A stretch of 64,000 bases of DNA, from contig NZ_JBGCCU010000032.1 of the NCBI RefSeq assembly GCF_041261445.1, positions 62,001 to 126,000 on the forward strand. Reading direction: 5' to 3'. Under the pieces are notes generated by a model. That model was not told the DNA's origin, ran no database searches, and saw nothing but the letters and a program-made list of their open reading frames with translations. A program made the position numbers and the translations under genes. The stretch is from Catenulispora sp. EB89 (GTDB taxonomy: Bacteria > Actinomycetota > Actinomycetes > Streptomycetales > Catenulisporaceae). Of this stretch, positions 25,884 to 34,160 are shown in pieces (positions within the stretch are counted from its first letter, which is position 1; each line of letters opens with the position of its first letter).

Positions 25884-26549
25884 TTGGCCTGGGGCGATCT
25901 GGATTCCGCCCTGGCCGCGGCCCGCCGCGGCGAGGAGACGGGATTCGCAGAGCTTTGGCACGCCCTGCATCCGCCGCTGCTGCGCTACCTGCGTGCCGTG
26001 GTCGGCGACGCCGCCGAGGACGTGGCCAGCGAGACCTGGCTCCAGGCCGCCAAGGACGTGCGCGGGTACCGGGGCGACGCGGCCGGCTTCCGGGTCTGGC
26101 TGTTCCGGGTGGCGCGCCACCGCGCCCTGGACGAGCTGCGCAAGGCCTCCCGCCGCAAGGAGGACAACGGCGACGTCGCCGAGTACGTCACCGACTGGCC
26201 GGCCCCCGACGACACCGAACGCGCCGCCGCCGAGCGCGAGGACACCGAGCGGGCCCTGCGGCTGATAGCCCGGCTGCCCAAGGACCAGGCCGAGGCGGTG
26301 CTGCTGCGGGTGGTCGCCGGGCTGGACGTGGCGCAGACGGCGAAGGTGCTGGACAAGCGCGACGGGGCGGTGCGCATAGCGGCGATGCGCGGACTCAAAC
26401 GGCTGGCGGCGATCCTGGCCGAGCAACAGGCCGACGGGGAGGCCGGCCGTGATGTCGACGATGCGGGGGGAATGGAGGAGACCGGCGAGACGGGATCCGG
26501 CCGGAACGGCCGGGGCTCGCGCACGGTGAAGGGTGCGGAGTATGGCTGA
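25884..26549 (+). CDS. ECF-type RNA polymerase sigma factor
   Basis: A 221-aa sigma factor. Region 2 spans about residues 12-80 (FAELWHALHPPLLRYLR, ETWLQAAKDVRGYRG, FRVWLFRVARHRALDELRK) and region 4 about residues 125-180 (LPKDQAEAVLLRVVAGLDVAQTAKVLDK). The C-terminus continues with an acidic Gly/Glu-rich tail. The TTG at 25884 is chosen because GAGGAGGGG (25869-25877) sits 6 nt upstream; the ATG at 25851 lacks a good site and would add 11 residues. The stop overlaps the next gene, likely its regulator. Confidence 0.88.
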   Translation: MAWGDLDSALAAARRGEETGFAELWHALHPPLLRYLRAVVGDAAEDVASETWLQAAKDVRGYRGDAAGFRVWLFRVARHRALDELRKASRRKEDNGDVAEYVTDWPAPDDTERAAAEREDTERALRLIARLPKDQAEAVLLRVVAGLDVAQTAKVLDKRDGAVRIAAMRGLKRLAAILAEQQADGEAGRDVDDAGGMEETGETGSGRNGRGSRTVKGAEYG

Positions 26550-27990
26550 GCTCAGCGACGATGAGGCCGAGCGGCTTTTGGCCGCTTTCCATGCGTCCGG
26601 CCTGGTTCCGGCCCCCGTTCCCACTCCGGATCGACAGTCCGGGGTCGGAGCCGGGGACCGGCTTCCCGCGCCCGGACCTGCGGCGCTTCCGGGTACGGGA
26701 ATTTCTGCCGTCGCCGGATCACCCTCGCGGATGCCATACTCGGCCGGCTGGGACGGCGCTGGAGATGCCACCGACGGCGCACACCGCCCGGCACGGTTCG
26801 ACGGACGAGACGCAAGCGACGCACGAGTACGAGACCTACCAGAGGCAGGACGCGGCGGTTCGGCGGCCCCGGAAGGGGCCCGGACGCCGGACTCGGACGC
26901 AGGCTCGGGGGACAGTGGAGGTGGCACGACCGTGAGCAGCGTGGACTTCCTCGCCGACCTCGGGCAGTCGGCGGAGGCGCGGGCGGTGGCCCGGGTGCTT
27001 TCGGCGGCGGCCGCGCCCCCGTGGCCGCACGAGCTGCGCGGGTACGAATCGGCGCGGCGGGCGTTCGAGAACGCCGGCGCGGCGTCGGCGCGCGGCGGTA
27101 CGCACAGCGCCGGCACCAGGGCCGGAGCGGCCCGGGCCGGCGCGGTCGCGGTGCCGCTGCGGCGGCTGATCGGCGTGAAGCTGGCCGCGGTGGCCGGGGC
27201 GCTGACCGTCACCGGCGTGGCGGTCGCGGCGGAGGCCGACGTGCTCCCGTCGCCGATCCAGCGGGCCGCGCACCAGGTGCTCGGCGGGGTCGGCGTGCCG
27301 GACCCGGATCCGGGTCCGCGCGGGGAGCAGACGATGGCGTCCTCGCCGGGGTCGTCGGGCGTTCCCGGGTCGCCGGGAGGCCCGGAGTCGCAGGGTTCGC
27401 CGGGTTCGCAGGGAGTGCAAGGTTCGCAGGGCTCTCAGGGCTCGCATCCGGGGCAGCTGCTGACGCCGAACTCGCCGGGAACGGACCAGACGTCCGACGG
27501 CGACTCCAGCAGCGCCGGTTCGCTGCCGGGGACGCCGGTCGGGACCGCCGACACGCCGGGACAGAGCCCTACTTCCACGGCGGCCTCGGACGCGCTGGCG
27601 CTGTGCCGTGCCTACGTCGCGCACCAGGGCAACGGCGACGCGAACGGGAACGGCAACGGCAAGGGCAACGGCGGCCTCAACGACCACGACCGGCGCCGGC
27701 TCGCCGCGATGGCCGGGGGCGAGGACAAGATCGGCGCCTTCTGCGCGCAGGTGCTCGCGGCGGCCTCGAGTGCTCCGGTCCCGAAGCCGACCGGCGCGTC
27801 GACGTCGACGACGTCGCCCACGTCCACGCCGACCTCGCCGTCGACGAGCCCGGATCCCTCGCACGATCACAAGCCGGCCGCCAAGCCGTCCAGCAGCGCC
27901 CCGGGTTTCGGCCCGGTCAGCACGTCCTCGCAGGGCGGTGGCGGGGGTAAACACCGTCGGGCCCCGAAGCAGCCCCAGGCGGGCACCTGA
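26542..27990 (+). CDS. Single-TM protein with collagen-like repeats, likely anti-sigma partner
   Basis: A 482-aa protein translated from an ATG inside the sigma gene's last codons (8-nt overlap ATGGCTGA). The N-terminal 200 residues are cytoplasmic and variable. A single TM helix (LIGVKLAAVAGALTVTGVAV) is at about residues 209-230. Outside it a collagen-like Gly-X-Y run (GSSGVPGSPGG, GSPGSQGVQGSQGSQG) spans about residues 268-305. A conserved-looking block with Cys (CRAYVAHQGNG and IGAFCAQVLA) follows, then a Ser/Thr/Pro tail. No zinc-binding anti-sigma HxxxCxxC motif is seen, so the anti-sigma role rests on position and topology. Confidence 0.75.
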   Translation: MAELSDDEAERLLAAFHASGLVPAPVPTPDRQSGVGAGDRLPAPGPAALPGTGISAVAGSPSRMPYSAGWDGAGDATDGAHRPARFDGRDASDARVRDLPEAGRGGSAAPEGARTPDSDAGSGDSGGGTTVSSVDFLADLGQSAEARAVARVLSAAAAPPWPHELRGYESARRAFENAGAASARGGTHSAGTRAGAARAGAVAVPLRRLIGVKLAAVAGALTVTGVAVAAEADVLPSPIQRAAHQVLGGVGVPDPDPGPRGEQTMASSPGSSGVPGSPGGPESQGSPGSQGVQGSQGSQGSHPGQLLTPNSPGTDQTSDGDSSSAGSLPGTPVGTADTPGQSPTSTAASDALALCRAYVAHQGNGDANGNGNGKGNGGLNDHDRRRLAAMAGGEDKIGAFCAQVLAAASSAPVPKPTGASTSTTSPTSTPTSPSTSPDPSHDHKPAAKPSSSAPGFGPVSTSSQGGGGGKHRRAPKQPQAGT

Positions 27991-28105
27991 GCACGTGTGC
28001 TGACCTGCTGCGGTAACGGCACGCGGGTTTCGTACGCCTCTTCCGACAAGAGGGATTCGCGGCATGCGAGCCCGGCCGTACCCATCCCTGCTGGCCGGTC
28101 CTCCA

Positions 28106-28140
28106 GGTTGTGCCCCGCTGCGACGCGGCGGGGCACAACC
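28106..28140. terminator. Strong hairpin terminator
   Basis: GGTTGTGCCCCGC (28106-28118) pairs perfectly with GCGGGGCACAACC (28128-28140), a 13-bp stem with a 9-nt loop, 116 bp after the sigma-factor operon. No T-tract follows, as is common in actinomycetes. Confidence 0.85.
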
Positions 28141-28277
28141 ATCATCGGATGGCGAAGGACGACGAACGGTGCAGACCCCGACTGGACGGCACGCGGTCCG
28201 CGGTACGGGCCGGCTCGCCGGGCGGGTCTCCGGGGCAGAGCGCGCTGTCGGAGCCTCGTCTGACGAGTTCGGGGCCA

Positions 28278-28415
28278 GGTCGGAGTACGGGTCCAGGTAC
28301 GAGTACGGGAACGAGTACCGGCACCTGTTCAGGTACGAGTACGGGGTCGAGTACCGGTACGAGTACTGGAACGAGTACTGGCGCGTGTTCCGGTACGAGT
28401 ACGGGAACGAGCTCC
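28278..28415. repeat. GTACGAGTACGGG tandem minisatellite
   Basis: About 135 bp consist of degenerate 12-18-bp units built on GGTACGAGTACGGG and GAACGAGTACC. Period 6 keeps all frames open: plus-strand frames read Ser-Thr-Gly or Tyr-Glu-Tyr repeats and the minus strand Val-Pro-Leu repeats. The DNA after it (to 28645) reads as a Pro/Gly/Tyr-rich stretch in one plus frame (PPGVYPPSPDGYPGHG), which could be a remnant of a proline-rich gene. I do not call a gene here. The 27991-28856 interval otherwise holds the terminator at 28106 and the hairpin at 28701. Confidence 0.7.
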
Positions 28416-28700
28416 ACCACGAGCCCCGCGATGCCTCCGGCCCCTCGCCCCGCCCGCATCCCGGCGACGGCCCGCCGCGAGGTCCCTTCCCGCCCGGTGT
28501 CTATCCGCCGAGCCCCGACGGCTATCCCGGGCACGGAGTCCGTCCGGCCGGTGCGCCGCCGCCTCCGCCGGGACCCGGCCGGCCGCCGCGGCGTCCCGGG
28601 GCCAGCCGCGGTGCGGTGATTTGTTGCAGGTCAGACTGGGTGTAACGCCAGAGAAGGCTGTGACGCCTGTATTAACGGCGAGAAGGTGGCATCTCGTACA

Positions 28701-28754
28701 GCGTTCGGCTCCGGAACCCGTCGCCCATTCCCGGCGGGGCCCGGAGCCGAATGC
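28701..28754 (+). promoter_or_regulatory. Long-arm inverted repeat in the kptA leader
   Basis: TTCGGCTCCGG (28704-28714) pairs with CCGGAGCCGAA (28741-28751), and the helix extends outward through a G-T wobble and two more G-C pairs. The loop is 26 nt and can form a small inner pairing (CCG/CGG). It lies about 100 bp before the kptA start, with no gene on the other side to terminate nearby. It may be a terminator for the repeat region or a leader RNA structure. Confidence 0.5.
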
Positions 28755-28856
28755 ATTTGGCGGCCGGTGTTGGGCGGGCCGCTCGGCAGCCGGGTCGGCG
28801 GGTTCCCCAAACCCTGTTGCGATCTGCGGCGCCGCTGCGGGACCTTGGTCGCCGAC

Positions 28857-29414
28857 ATGAATGAGAAGAACATGATCCGCTTGTCGAAGCGGATGTCGAG
28901 CTGGCTGCGCCACCATCCCGAGGCGATCGGCCTGACGATGGACGGCGCCGGCTGGGTGCGCGTCGACGAACTGCTCGCCAAGGCCGCCGCGCACGGGCAG
29001 GCGTTCAGCCGGGCCCAGCTGGACGAGGTCGTGGCCGAGAACAACAAGCAGCGGTTCGAGATCGACGACACCGGCGAGCTGATCCGGGCGCGGCAGGGGC
29101 ATTCGGTGCCGGTCGAGCTCGGCTATGCGACGGCCGAGCCGCCGGAGGTGCTGTTCCACGGCACCGCGCAGAACACGCTCCCGCTGATCTGGCGCGACGG
29201 GCTGCTGCCGATGAAGCGCCATGCCGTGCACTTGTCGTCGGAGAAGGACACGGCGGTGAAGGTCGGATCCAGGCACGGCAAGCCGGCGGTGCTGGCCGTC
29301 GCCGCCGCACGCATGCAGACCGACGGCTACACGTTCTACGTGACGGGGAACGGGGTGTGGCTGACCGATGCCGTGCCCGCGGAGTACCTGCGCGAAGTTT
29401 CCACCTTCGAGTGA
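28857..29414 (+). CDS. kptA: RNA 2'-phosphotransferase (Tpt1/KptA)
   Basis: A 185-aa enzyme that transfers an internal RNA 2'-phosphate to NAD+, giving ADP-ribose 1''-2'' cyclic phosphate. Landmarks are the N-terminal winged domain with SWLRHHPEAIGL and GWVRVDELL, then RARQGHSVPV, the ADP-ribose fold start EVLFHGTAQNTLPLIWRDGL, and MKRHAVHLS. The Arg-His-Arg-Arg catalytic pattern of the family is discernible. The ATG at 28857 gives the family length. It is followed after 57 nt by hen1. In eukaryotes the enzyme finishes tRNA splicing after a healing-sealing ligase; here it stands beside end-healing and ligase genes. Confidence 0.93.
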   Translation: MNEKNMIRLSKRMSSWLRHHPEAIGLTMDGAGWVRVDELLAKAAAHGQAFSRAQLDEVVAENNKQRFEIDDTGELIRARQGHSVPVELGYATAEPPEVLFHGTAQNTLPLIWRDGLLPMKRHAVHLSSEKDTAVKVGSRHGKPAVLAVAAARMQTDGYTFYVTGNGVWLTDAVPAEYLREVSTFE

Positions 29415-29435
29415 TACATCTTACGAAATACCAAG

Positions 29436-29465
29436 TTGCCCTGGCCGCGGCCGGTCCGTCACGAT
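29436..29465 (+). promoter_or_regulatory. Possible leaderless promoter for hen1-pnkp
   Basis: TTGCCC (29436-29441) and CACGAT (29460-29465) are 18 bp apart, and the -10 ends 6 nt before the hen1 ATG, with no Shine-Dalgarno sequence. The match is moderate. Confidence 0.4.
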
Positions 29466-29471
29466 CGTGCA

Positions 29472-31385
29472 ATGCTCCTGACTATTACCGCGACGCCGCC
29501 GCCCGGCGCCGACTGGCCGGCCACTGACCTGGGCTTCCTGCTCCACAAGAACCCCGAGCGGGTTCAGGCCTTCGATGTGACCTACGGCAAGGCCCATGTG
29601 TTCTATCCGGCCGCCGGCCCCCAGGAGTGCACCGCCGCGTTGCTGCTCGAGGTCGATCCGATCGCCCTGGTCCGCGGCCGCGGCCGCAACAGCCCGGACT
29701 TCGCGCTGTCGCAGTACGTGAACGACCGGCCGTACGCGGCCTCCTCGCTACTGGCGTCGGCCCTCGGCCACGTCTTCCGCTCGGCCCTGCGCGGCCGCTG
29801 CGACCAGCGCCCGGAACTCGCCGCCACCGCCCTGCCGCTGCGCATCGAGGTGCCGGCGCTCATCTGCGCCGACCCGGAGCTCGCCGCCGCGCTGTTCGAG
29901 CCGCTGGGCTGGACGGTCGAGGCCGAGCCGGTGGCGCTGGACCCGGCCTTCCCGGCCTGGGGCGCCTCGCGCTACACGAAGCTGACGCTGACCGGCACCC
30001 ACCGCCTGTCCGACGCGCTGTCGCACCTGTTCGTGCTGCTGGCCGCGCTCGACGGCGCCAAGCACTACTGGGTCGCCAGCGACGAGGTCGACAAGCTGGT
30101 CCGCGTCGGCGAGGGCTGGCTCGGCACCCATCCCCTGCGCGCCATGATCGCCCGCCGCTACCTGGCCCGCCGCCAGCCGCTGGTGCGCGAGGCGCTGGCG
30201 CGGCTGGCGGAGGTGGACGACGTGGAGCCGGAGGCGCTGGACAACGCGGTCGGGTTCGAGGAGGACGGAACCGAGCTGATTGGTGGCGCGAATGCCGATC
30301 CGGCTGCTGCGAAGGCGACCGGCGCTGCGCTGACCATCACCGATGCTGCCGCTCCGACGACCGAGACCGCATCCGTCCGGGCCACCGACGCCGGTGCCGC
30401 GACCGCCGATCTGGCTACTGCGAACGCGACCGGCGCTGCGCCGACCACCGAGACCGCATCCGCTGCTCCGACCGCCGATCCGGCTGCTGCGAAGGCCACC
30501 GCCGCTGCGCCGACCATCACCGACGCTGCCGCCCCGACCACCGACACCCCTGCCGCTCCGACCACCGAGACCGCATCCGCGTCGACCACCGAGACCGTAT
30601 CCGTGTCGCAGAACGCACCCCACCCACCCAGGGGGCTCACCCACCGACAAGAGGAAGGCGCGCCAGGCGATTACGCTCAAGAATCCGCCGCCGCCCCGGC
30701 CGCGGTCAACGAATCCGAGTCGAAGTTGGGCCACCCGAGCGAACGCAAGCTCTCCCTGGCCACCGCACGCCGCGAGGCCGTCGTCGAGGCGCTGCACGAG
30801 GTTGACGCCGCGCGCGTCCTCGACCTCGGTTGCGGCGAGGGCGCGCTGCTGCGCGACCTGCTCAAGGACAAGGCGTTCAGCGAGGTGGTCGGTGTCGACG
30901 TGTCGGCGCGTGCGCTCCAGATGGCCGCGCGCAAGCTTCGCGTCGATCGGCTGCCGGACCGCGTCAGGGCGCGCCTGACCCTGCGTCAGGGTGCGCTGAC
31001 GTACACCGACGCGCGGCTCGCCGGCTACGACGCGGCCGTTCTGATGGAGGTCATCGAGCACGTGGACCCGCACCGCCTTCCTGCGCTGGAGCACGCCGTG
31101 TTCCGTGCCGCGCACCCTCGCGCGGTCGTGGTGACGACGCCGAACGTCGAGTACAACGTGCGCTACGAGACGCTCGAGGCCGGGCGCTTCCGGCACTCCG
31201 ACCACCGGTTCGAGTGGACGCGTGCGGAGTTCCGGGACTGGGCCGAACGGGTTGCGGCAGTGCACGGCTACGACGTGCGGTTCAAGCCGGTCGGCGAGAT
31301 CGACCCCGAGCTCGGGCCGTCCACCCAGCTCGCGCTGTTCACCGTTGCCAAGAACGAGAAGAAGGAGGAATCGGCCGATGTCTGA
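29472..31385 (+). CDS. hen1: 3'-terminal RNA ribose 2'-O-methyltransferase Hen1
   Basis: A 637-aa bacterial Hen1. The N-terminal domain (residues 1 to about 260: LLTITATPPPGADWPATDLG, then VQAFDVTYGKAHVFYPAA) is the conserved partner region that binds and activates Pnkp ligase. Residues 270-420 are a repetitive Ala/Thr/Asp linker (ITDAAAPTTETAS-type units), much longer than usual. The C-terminal methyltransferase holds the SAM motif VLDLGCGEGALL and the metal site EVIEHVD with His in FRHSDHRFEWT. It methylates the 2'-OH at a repair junction so that the RNA cannot be cut there again. It overlaps pnkp by 8 nt. Confidence 0.95.
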   Translation: MLLTITATPPPGADWPATDLGFLLHKNPERVQAFDVTYGKAHVFYPAAGPQECTAALLLEVDPIALVRGRGRNSPDFALSQYVNDRPYAASSLLASALGHVFRSALRGRCDQRPELAATALPLRIEVPALICADPELAAALFEPLGWTVEAEPVALDPAFPAWGASRYTKLTLTGTHRLSDALSHLFVLLAALDGAKHYWVASDEVDKLVRVGEGWLGTHPLRAMIARRYLARRQPLVREALARLAEVDDVEPEALDNAVGFEEDGTELIGGANADPAAAKATGAALTITDAAAPTTETASVRATDAGAATADLATANATGAAPTTETASAAPTADPAAAKATAAAPTITDAAAPTTDTPAAPTTETASASTTETVSVSQNAPHPPRGLTHRQEEGAPGDYAQESAAAPAAVNESESKLGHPSERKLSLATARREAVVEALHEVDAARVLDLGCGEGALLRDLLKDKAFSEVVGVDVSARALQMAARKLRVDRLPDRVRARLTLRQGALTYTDARLAGYDAAVLMEVIEHVDPHRLPALEHAVFRAAHPRAVVVTTPNVEYNVRYETLEAGRFRHSDHRFEWTRAEFRDWAERVAAVHGYDVRFKPVGEIDPELGPSTQLALFTVAKNEKKEESADV

Positions 31386-33948
31386 GCTGGCCGTTCCGGA
31401 ACTGTCCCTGGTCGTCCTCATCGGCACCAGCGGCTCCGGCAAGTCCACCTTCGCCCGTGAGCACTTCCGCCCCACCGCGATCGTCTCCTCCGACGCCTGC
31501 CGCGGCATCGTCGCCGACGACGAGAACGACCAGTCGGCGACCCCCGAGGCCTTCGCCCTCCTGCACCACATCGCCGGCGTCCGCCTGCGCCGCGGTCTGC
31601 TCACCGTCGTCGACGCCACCAACGTCCAGACCAAGGCGCGCGAGGCGCTGGTCAAGCTCGCGCGCGAGTACGACGTCCTGCCGGTTGCGATCGTCCTGGA
31701 CATCCCCGAGCGCGTCTGTGTCGACCGCAACGCCCAGCGCGCCGACCGGGCCGACCTGCCGGCGCGCGTCATCGCGCGGCAGCGCCGGGAGCTGCGCAAC
31801 GGGCTGCGGAACCTGTCGCGCGAGGGCTTCCGCAAGGTGCACGTCCTGAAGAGCGTCGAAGAGGTCGACCAGGCCGTCATCACCTACGAGAAGGCCTACA
31901 ACGACAAGCGCGACCTCACCGGCCCGTTCGACGTCATCGGCGACGTCCACGGCTGCCGCGCCGAGCTCGAGACGCTGCTCGGCACCCTCGGCTACGTACT
32001 CACACGAGACGACCGCGGCCGCCCGGTGGACGCCGTGCACCCCGAGGGCCGCACCGCGGTCTTCGTCGGCGACCTCGTCGACCGCGGCCCGGACACCCCC
32101 GGCGTGCTGCGTCTGGCCATGGGCATGATCGAGGCGGGGCACGCGCTGTGCGTCAGCGGCAACCACGAGAACAAGCTGGTCCGCGCGCTCGACGGCCGCA
32201 ACGTCAAGGTCGCGCACGGCCTGGCCGAGTCGCTGGCGCAGCTCGAAGGCGAGGACGAGGACTTCCGCAAGCGTGTCCGCACCTTCTGCGACGGCCTGAT
32301 CAGCCACTACGTCCTCGACGGCGGCAACCTGGTCGTCGCGCACGCCGGCCTGAAGGAGGAGTTCCACGGCCGCGCCTCGGGCCGTGTCCGCTCCTTCGCG
32401 ATGTACGGCGAGACCACTGGCGAGACCGACGAGTTCGGCCTGCCGGTGCGCTACCCGTGGGCCAACGACTACCGCGGCAAGGCGATGGTCCTGTACGGCC
32501 ACACCCCGGTGCTGAACCTGGAGTGGGTCAACAACACGCTGTGCCTGGACACCGGCGCGGTGTTCGGCGGCCGGCTCAGCGCCCTGCGGTACCCGGAGCG
32601 CGAACCGGTGTCGGTCCCGGCCGAGAAGGTCTGGTACGAGCCGGTGCGGCCGCTGGAGGCCACGACCTTCGCCTCCGCCGACGGCGTGGTGCGCCGCGAC
32701 CCCGGTGTGCTGGACCTGGACGACGTCCTGGGCCGTCGCACCGTCGAGGCGCGCCACCTGGGCCGCGTCACGGTGCAGGAGGAGAACGCCGCCGCGGCGC
32801 TGGAGGTGATGAGCCGGTTCGCGGTGGACCCGCGCTGGCTGGTGTACCTGCCGCCGACGATGGCGCCGTGCGCGACGTCGACGCTGCCGGGGTTCCTGGA
32901 GCACCCGGCGCAGGCGTTCGCGGCGTACCGGGACGAGGGCGTCAGGGAGCTGCTGTGCGAGGAGAAGCACATGGGCTCCCGCGCGGTGGTGGTGATCGCC
33001 CGCGACGCGGACGCTGCGCGCAACCGGTTCGGCATCGAGGACGGCAGCACCGGCGCCGTCTACACCCGGACCGGTCGGCCGTTCTTCGACGAGCCGGCGA
33101 AGGTCGAGGCGGTGCTGGCGCGGGTGCGCGCCGCGATCGACACCGCCGGCGTGTGGTCGGAGCTGGAGACGGACTGGCTGCTGCTGGACTGCGAGCTGCT
33201 GCCGTGGTCGGCGAAGGCGATGGGCCTGCTGCGGGACCAGTACGCCGCGGTCGGCGCGGCGGCGCGGGCCTCGCTGACCGCCGCCACCTCGGCGCTCGGT
33301 GCCGCGGCGGCCCGTGGTTTGGACGTCGCCGACCTGGCCGCGCGCCAGGACCGGCGCCTCACCGACGCGCTCGCCTTCACCACCGCCTACGGTCGCTACT
33401 GCTGGCCGGTCGAGGGCCTGGCGGGGCTGCGGCTGGCACCGTTCCAGATCCTGGCCTCGCAGGGCGCGAACCACGCCGTGACCAAGGGCAACGACTGGCA
33501 CATCGCGCTGGCCGACAAGCTGGTCGCCGCCGACCCGGAGTTCTTCACGCGCACCGAGCGCCGCGTCGTCGACCTGGAGGACGAGGCCTCGGTCGCCGAG
33601 GCGACGGCCTGGTGGCAGGCGATGACCGCGGCCGGCGGCGAGGGCATGGTGGTCAAGCCGCGGCACGGCTTCACAGCGGGGCCGCGCGGCCCGGTGCAGC
33701 CGGGCGTGAAGTGCCGCGGCCCGGAGTACCTGCGCATCATCTACGGCCCCGAGTACCTGGAGCCGGCGAACCTGGACCGGCTGCGCAACCGCGGCCTGGG
33801 CCGCAAGCGCTCGCTCGCGAGCCGCGAGTACGCGCTCGGGCTGGAGTCGGTGGAGCGGTTCGTGGGCGGGGAGCCGCTGTGGCGGGTGCACGAGGCGGTG
33901 TTCGCGGTGCTGGCGCTGGAGTCGGAGCCGGTGGACCCGCGGTTGTAG
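31378..33948 (+). CDS. pnkp: Polynucleotide kinase-phosphatase/ligase Pnkp
   Basis: An 856-aa RNA end-healing enzyme with three modules. The 5'-kinase has Walker A GTSGSGKST (Lys22). The central metallophosphatase (2',3'-phosphatase) shows GDVHGC, GDLVDRGPD, GNHENK and the late YGHTPV. The C-terminal adenylyltransferase carries the nucleotidyl-Lys motif EEKHMGSRAV (Lys530) and the late motif EGMVVKPR. Alone it heals ends and needs Hen1 to ligate; the hen1 gene overlaps it (ATGTCTGA). AAGAAGGAGGAAT gives a strong ribosome-binding site. The length equals that of the well-studied clostridial protein. Confidence 0.96.
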   Translation: MSELAVPELSLVVLIGTSGSGKSTFAREHFRPTAIVSSDACRGIVADDENDQSATPEAFALLHHIAGVRLRRGLLTVVDATNVQTKAREALVKLAREYDVLPVAIVLDIPERVCVDRNAQRADRADLPARVIARQRRELRNGLRNLSREGFRKVHVLKSVEEVDQAVITYEKAYNDKRDLTGPFDVIGDVHGCRAELETLLGTLGYVLTRDDRGRPVDAVHPEGRTAVFVGDLVDRGPDTPGVLRLAMGMIEAGHALCVSGNHENKLVRALDGRNVKVAHGLAESLAQLEGEDEDFRKRVRTFCDGLISHYVLDGGNLVVAHAGLKEEFHGRASGRVRSFAMYGETTGETDEFGLPVRYPWANDYRGKAMVLYGHTPVLNLEWVNNTLCLDTGAVFGGRLSALRYPEREPVSVPAEKVWYEPVRPLEATTFASADGVVRRDPGVLDLDDVLGRRTVEARHLGRVTVQEENAAAALEVMSRFAVDPRWLVYLPPTMAPCATSTLPGFLEHPAQAFAAYRDEGVRELLCEEKHMGSRAVVVIARDADAARNRFGIEDGSTGAVYTRTGRPFFDEPAKVEAVLARVRAAIDTAGVWSELETDWLLLDCELLPWSAKAMGLLRDQYAAVGAAARASLTAATSALGAAAARGLDVADLAARQDRRLTDALAFTTAYGRYCWPVEGLAGLRLAPFQILASQGANHAVTKGNDWHIALADKLVAADPEFFTRTERRVVDLEDEASVAEATAWWQAMTAAGGEGMVVKPRHGFTAGPRGPVQPGVKCRGPEYLRIIYGPEYLEPANLDRLRNRGLGRKRSLASREYALGLESVERFVGGEPLWRVHEAVFAVLALESEPVDPRL

Positions 33949-34060
33949 GTCGGTGAGTCGGGCTGGTACGAGCTCGGCTGGTAGGTCGGTGAGTCGAGCT
34001 GGTACGAGTTCGGCTGGTAGCTCGGTGAGTCGGGCTGGTACCAGCCCGACTGGTAGCTCG
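33945..34060. repeat. 36-bp tandem repeat, 3.2 copies, at the pnkp stop
   Basis: Units start at 33945, 33981 and 34017, with a partial fourth at 34053. Each unit runs GTAGGTCGGTGAGTCGGGCT followed by GGTACGAGCTCGGCTG, with a few changes. The pnkp TAG is inside the first unit. The period is a multiple of three and the minus strand stays open (YQPDSPTYQPSS-type 12-residue units), but nothing supports that strand as coding. The rest of the 34061-34160 gap holds nothing I recognise. Confidence 0.85.
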
Positions 34061-34160
34061 GGCTCCGGTCTCGGCGGCGGTTGGACCTGCCGCCGGGACC
34101 CGAGCCCAGCTCGGGTGAAACGTGGGTGCGAGCGCGCGCCGGCGTGTGCAACGGTAAGAC

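Noticed and set aside
28064-28645. Plus-strand frame with Tyr-Glu-Tyr repeats and a Pro/Gly/Tyr-rich end
   Set aside because: No ribosome-binding site or homologous start; the repeat keeps several frames open. Kept only as a repeat feature.
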